The notes beneath the pieces were generated by a model. The model worked only from the letters and a program-made list of their open reading frames with translations, was not told the origin of the DNA and made no database searches. From assembly GCA_016866415.1 (NCBI GenBank), contig VGML01000065.1:1-10252 (forward strand): DNA of 10,252 bases, in the 5' to 3' direction. Shown here piece by piece: positions 7,070 to 10,252 of this stretch (position 1 is its first letter; each line of letters opens with the position of its first letter). The stretch comes from Bacteroidota bacterium (GTDB lineage Bacteria > Bacteroidota > Bacteroidia > Flavobacteriales_D > Crocinitomicaceae). The position numbers and the translations under genes were made by a program.

Positions 7070-7105
7070 TTTAAAATTGTTATCAAAATAAAGTAAAACA
7101 ACTTT

Positions 7106-9742
7106 TTATCGAATTAAATGGAAAAAGGTATGACCTTCTTTTACTGTGTTGTCCATTCCCGTTACTTTATACTTAAGAAAATAAACCCCTGATTCTGCAT
7201 CGGTTCCATAAGGAGTTTTTCCATCCCATTGAAATGTTAAATCGTCGATAACTACCATAGTGTTTCCCCAACGATTTACAATAACTGCCTCAATTGACAA
7301 TGCATTCTGGGTCCAAACAAAATAACCTTCATTATTTCCGTCAGCATTCGGTGTAAATACATTTGGTACTTCTATGTCTAAGGGTAAAAATGGAATCACG
7401 ACAATTGTGTCATACCAACTATCTTGGCAAAGACCGTTAGATGCTATTAATTCTATTATAAAAGTACCATCGTTCTGATAAGTAGTATTTACAGCGCTTA
7501 AATCAGAGGTTTGAGTAGTTGAACCATTTCCGAAATCCCAACTAAACGATGTTGAATTCTGTGATTGATTGACAACCGTAACAGTTAATGGAACTACTCC
7601 CGTTGTTGGAGTTGCTGTAGCACTTGCAATTGGCAATGGAAGTACGGTTGAAACAACTGAACTTGATGTATTACAACCGTTAGCATCTGTTACAACCAAT
7701 TGCTCTGTCTGTGTTGCCGTTGCCGAATAGGAAAAAGGATTTTGAATTACACCGTTCCACGAATATGAATAAGGGGCAGTTCCGCCAGATGCACTTGCAG
7801 TTAAAGTAATATTATCTCCTGCACAAACTGTAATTGGAGTTGATGTATTCGCAATAAGTGGAGTTGGTTGAGTTACCTGCATGGTTAAAGTATCAATGCA
7901 CCCATTAGCATCCTGAACAACTATTGTATAGTTTCCAGCGGATAGATTCGTAAATACTGAATCACTTCCAAATGTTGATCCATTAATAGAAAATTGATAC
8001 GGAGCAGGTCCGCCATAAGTAAAGACCGAGAGTTGACCATCGCTAGAACCATTACAAGAAGCAGGATTGGAATTTCCAGGGACAGCAACGACAGAAATAT
8101 CGCCACTAACCACAACATTAATTTGTGAAGAACAGCCATTAGTATCTTGAACTACCACCGTGTAAGTTGATGCTGAAATATTTGAAAAAAGTCCGGTAGG
8201 TTGGCTTGTTGAGAAATTATTTATAGAATAGATGTATGGATAAATACCTCCAGTTGCATTTACTTCAAGTCCGCCATTCGGCAAGTTACATGTAGAATTT
8301 GTCGTTGAAAGTTGAGTTAATTGAACAGCTGTTGGCTCTGTTACAGATTGATTTAGTGTTACTTGGCATCCCTGTGCATCGTTAACTATTAGTGAATAAG
8401 AACCTGCAGAAAGGTTGCTGAATAACGCATTTGTTTGAGGCGACCCACTTCCTAATATGTATGTATATGGCTGAGTTCCTCCTGTCGCCGCTACAGTAAT
8501 AGATCCATCGTTTGAACCATTGCACAAGGTTGGAATACTATCCGATGTGGCTGCTAAGTTCGATAAATCTGTAATTTGAACTGGGAGAGAAACCGTACAA
8601 CCACCTTGATCTTGAACATAAAAAGTGTAGTTTCCAGAAGTTAATCCTGAAAAACTCGGATTTGAGCCAAAATTTACATTATCACTTGAATACGATAATG
8701 TTCCACTTCCACCTGTTGCTGTAATACTAACTGAACCATTGGGTTGTCCACAAGTAGATTGAGATAGGGATATTGTCGCATTTATAACTCCGGAAGCTGG
8801 TGTAACATCCACATCATCTGTTAAAACGGTTGGAGTTGATGATCCACACTGAGTATAGGTAAATTGAGCCGTGTAGGTGGTCTGAGCTGTTGGACAGACT
8901 GTAATAGGGTTATTCGTTCCAAGAGAAGTTGTTCCTTGAAACCATTCCAATGTGTACAAAGTATTTCCAGCAGGTTTAAATCTCCATGCTTCAGGAGTTG
9001 TAACAGTCCAAGTTGGAGTAGAATTTCTATTCGGAGCAGTAATACCTACCGTTCCTCCAGCATTTTGCAAACCTATGATTGCACGTCCGCCATTCCATCC
9101 AGAACAAAGTGGTTTTGATTCCACATAAACATCGATGTAATTTGTCGTTTCATTTAAAACCATCATATGACGACTTTTAATTGAGGTACAACTAAACTGG
9201 CAAATGAGATCAAAGGAAACGATAAATTGTCTGCAGGGAGCAACTCCATTTGTATAGTACTTAATATTTCCACAAACACTAGGATCAATATCGTGATATA
9301 TGCCAAAAATATTCCCCATATTCACTAGATTTGGCGAAGGACAACTTGCCGTAAAAGACCATGGACAAAATCCGCTTGCACTTCCCAAATTGAAATTCAA
9401 ATTTCCGTTGGAACCAATCAATAGTTGATTATAGGTTTGTCCGTAAAAACAAAATGTAAATGGAAGATTTATTGAATTACTCCATACATCATCTGTATTT
9501 ATTGAAACCCCTGTCCCTCCGCTCTGATTGTAAGGTATTGGTGGAGTATGTGGGATTGATTCTACCGTGTAGCTTGAAGTTTCTCTAATATCTAAAAATG
9601 TGGCCGTCAAATTTGAACATCCGGCAGCCGATGAACAATCGGCAGTTTGATCAGGACCAGCATTAACGAAAGGACAAGGTATACTTTGAGAATTACTAAA
9701 GAATACTTGCATCAGCAAAAGCAGAAAAGCTATATTTTTCAT
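7106..9742 (-). CDS. T9SS-exported surface protein with SprB repeats, PKD domain and type B sorting domain
   Basis: The product has 878 residues. Residues 1-19, MKNIAFLLLLMQVFFSNSQ, form a signal peptide. The Cys-rich N-terminal region, about 20-270, includes NAGPDQT, LPFTFCFYGQTYNQLLIGSN, FGIYHDIDPS and AIIGLQNAGGTVGITAPN. It is a beta-rich module common at the front of Bacteroidota 'gliding motility-associated' proteins. Four SprB repeats follow at about 322-391, 392-469, 471-545 and 549-624. Then come an Ig-like module (628-701) and a PKD domain (704-783) with SFSWDFGNGST. The sorting domain (790-878) has EVPNVFTPNADGNN, VNRWGN, SGVYFLKYKV and GHTFFHLIR at the end. T9SS should export it to the surface, where adhesion is the likely role. 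The ATG at 9742 is used; a TTG at 9781 would lie inside the -7 promoter element. It is the first gene of the minus-strand unit, 36 bp before the stub. Confidence 0.92.
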   Translation of the reverse strand: MKNIAFLLLLMQVFFSNSQSIPCPFVNAGPDQTADCSSAAGCSNLTATFLDIRETSSYTVESIPHTPPIPYNQSGGTGVSINTDDVWSNSINLPFTFCFYGQTYNQLLIGSNGNLNFNLGSASGFCPWSFTASCPSPNLVNMGNIFGIYHDIDPSVCGNIKYYTNGVAPCRQFIVSFDLICQFSCTSIKSRHMMVLNETTNYIDVYVESKPLCSGWNGGRAIIGLQNAGGTVGITAPNRNSTPTWTVTTPEAWRFKPAGNTLYTLEWFQGTTSLGTNNPITVCPTAQTTYTAQFTYTQCGSSTPTVLTDDVDVTPASGVINATISLSQSTCGQPNGSVSITATGGSGTLSYSSDNVNFGSNPSFSGLTSGNYTFYVQDQGGCTVSLPVQITDLSNLAATSDSIPTLCNGSNDGSITVAATGGTQPYTYILGSGSPQTNALFSNLSAGSYSLIVNDAQGCQVTLNQSVTEPTAVQLTQLSTTNSTCNLPNGGLEVNATGGIYPYIYSINNFSTSQPTGLFSNISASTYTVVVQDTNGCSSQINVVVSGDISVVAVPGNSNPASCNGSSDGQLSVFTYGGPAPYQFSINGSTFGSDSVFTNLSAGNYTIVVQDANGCIDTLTMQVTQPTPLIANTSTPITVCAGDNITLTASASGGTAPYSYSWNGVIQNPFSYSATATQTEQLVVTDANGCNTSSSVVSTVLPLPIASATATPTTGVVPLTVTVVNQSQNSTSFSWDFGNGSTTQTSDLSAVNTTYQNDGTFIIELIASNGLCQDSWYDTIVVIPFLPLDIEVPNVFTPNADGNNEGYFVWTQNALSIEAVIVNRWGNTMVVIDDLTFQWDGKTPYGTDAESGVYFLKYKVTGMDNTVKEGHTFFHLIR
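7871..8779 (-). repeat. four SprB-type repeats (protein level) in the 878-residue protein
   Basis: Units of about 70-78 residues share an early Cys followed by NG/NGS, TGG or YGG before PY, LxxGxY or LSAGNY, and VxDxxGC. DNA identity between units is low by eye, so they look like old, diverged repeats and not recent copies. They are protein-domain repeats, not a CRISPR-like or short tandem array. Confidence 0.82.
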
Positions 9743-9778
9743 AGTCAATATGACGATAAATGTGAAATAAGAGTTGCA

Positions 9779-9786
9779 CAAAGGTA
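9779..9786 (-). promoter_or_regulatory. -7 element for the surface-protein unit
   Basis: The minus-strand TACCTTTG fits TAnnTTTG and lies 36 bp before the ATG at 9742, leaving a leader of about 30 bases. No clean -33 TTTG is seen at the usual distance, only a weak TTTAAAA further up, so the call rests mainly on the -7 motif and its position at the head of the unit. Confidence 0.5.
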
Positions 9787-9829
9787 ATTTAATTCAACAC
9801 ATTCCTTTTAAACTCTCCTTTAAATGGCT

Positions 9830-9837
9830 TAACTTTG
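9830..9837 (+). promoter_or_regulatory. -7 element for the OsmC-family gene
   Basis: The plus-strand TAACTTTG fits TAnnTTTG and ends only five bases before the ATG at 9843. The expected transcription start would fall at or next to the start codon, so the message may be leaderless. The lack of an A-rich leader in front of this ATG agrees with that. No clear -33 element is visible. Confidence 0.45.
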
Positions 9838-9842
9838 TACTC

Positions 9843-10244
9843 ATGAGTACTTCAGTAGTTACCTATTCCGGAAATCTTCGCACCACATGTACACACTTAT
9901 CTTCGGGAAAAACGATTATTACCGATGCCCCAATTGATAATCATGGTAAAGGAGAGGCTTTTTCTCCAACTGATTTAGTCGCGACTTCTTTAGCATCTTG
10001 TATGTTGACGATTATCGGAATTTATTGTCAGAATCACGACATTGAATTTATTTCGGGAACTGTTGAAGTTGAAAAGATTATGGCTTCAAGCCCAAGAAAA
10101 ATAGAAAAAATTCGTTTAAACATCGATTTAAATGCCAATAATTGGGATCAGGAAACAAGAAAAAAAGTTATCGCAGCAGGCAAAGCATGTCCTGTGGCCA
10201 AAACGCTCGATGGTAACGTGGTGATGGAATTTAATTTTAAATGA
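9843..10244 (+). CDS. OsmC/Ohr-family peroxiredoxin-like protein
   Basis: The product has 133 residues, normal for the family. OsmC/Ohr proteins reduce organic and other hydroperoxides in the cytoplasm with two reactive cysteines. Both are present: Cys53 in ATSLASCMLTIIG and Cys116 in GKACPVAKTL. GEAFSPTDLVATSLASC is the conserved segment leading into the first one. It resembles the OsmC/YhfA branch more than Ohr, but the subfamily and the natural substrate are uncertain. The start MSTSVVTYSGN at 9843 is chosen. An upstream in-frame start at 9774 would add 23 unlike residues and lies before the probable promoter. The gene is divergent from the surface-protein unit. Confidence 0.92.
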   Translation: MSTSVVTYSGNLRTTCTHLSSGKTIITDAPIDNHGKGEAFSPTDLVATSLASCMLTIIGIYCQNHDIEFISGTVEVEKIMASSPRKIEKIRLNIDLNANNWDQETRKKVIAAGKACPVAKTLDGNVVMEFNFK

Positions 10245-10252
10245 TGGAAAGA
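10241..10252 (+). CDS. possible start of a following gene, partial
   Basis: ATGATGGAAAGA at the right edge offers two in-frame ATGs (10241 and 10244) that overlap the OsmC-gene stop as ATGA/TGATG. This is the usual form of translational coupling, but only four codons are visible, so the product cannot be named. Confidence 0.25.

Noticed and set aside
7070..7105. Possible terminator between the 878-residue gene and the stub
   Set aside because: Only a 5-bp TTGTT/AACAA match with a long AT loop is present, too weak to call; the genes are treated as one unit.
4995..8779. Periodic repeats considered as a CRISPR or DNA tandem array
   Set aside because: The periodicity is about 210-235 bp, in frame, and matches diverged SprB protein repeats; no short identical direct repeats with spacers are present.
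8864..9118. 84-codon plus-strand ORF
   Set aside because: It is antisense to the N-terminal domain of the 878-residue protein; Ser/Arg/Cys-rich composition is typical of a shadow frame.

Overview
The window reads as chromosome from a Bacteroidota member, most likely Flavobacteriales and possibly near Fluviicola/Crocinitomicaceae. Three things point there: two large surface proteins ending in a type B sorting domain of the type IX secretion system (T9SS), SprB-type repeats, and promoters with the Bacteroidota -7 element TAnnTTTG. DNA is AT-rich and genes sit close together. The genus-level guess is inference from protein style only.

Positions 1-2496 (minus strand) hold a housekeeping block. 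ndk (nucleoside diphosphate kinase) has a clear promoter and its own hairpin terminator. It is followed by prfC (peptide chain release factor 3). Next comes a lipoprotein gene that starts on a TTG overlapping the prfC stop codon and runs off the left edge.

Positions 2583-3203 (plus strand) encode a lipoprotein with four 21-bp tandem units that encode heptads. The gene is bracketed by two hairpins. One is its own probable terminator at 3210-3229. The other, at 2511-2535, faces the opposite way and would stop antisense transcription before it reaches the ndk promoter.

Positions 3206-9742 (minus strand) look like one transcription unit that starts at a promoter near 9779. In order of transcription it holds an 878-residue SprB-repeat/PKD adhesin-like protein and a 60-codon stub. 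The stub matches only the start of the 'FIENKGQ' class of secreted Bacteroidota proteins. After it come a 793-residue protein with a DNRLRE-like N-terminus, SprB repeats and a sorting domain, a secreted transglutaminase-like protein, and a doubtful 68-codon ORF. Both large proteins are expected to be exported by T9SS and displayed on or released from the cell surface. No T9SS machinery gene or PorP/SprF-like partner is in the window.

Positions 9843-10244 (plus strand) encode an OsmC/Ohr-family protein, divergent from the adhesin unit. A second gene may begin at the right edge with an ATGA overlap.

The most interesting signal is the stub at 6887-7069 directly in front of a gene whose first part differs in domain type, and partly in GC content, from its SprB/sorting-domain end. 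This suggests the front of an older surface-protein gene was replaced by a new module while the repeats and sorting domain were kept. No new defence or mobile system was recognised. There are no RNA genes, CRISPR arrays or insertion sequences that I can see.
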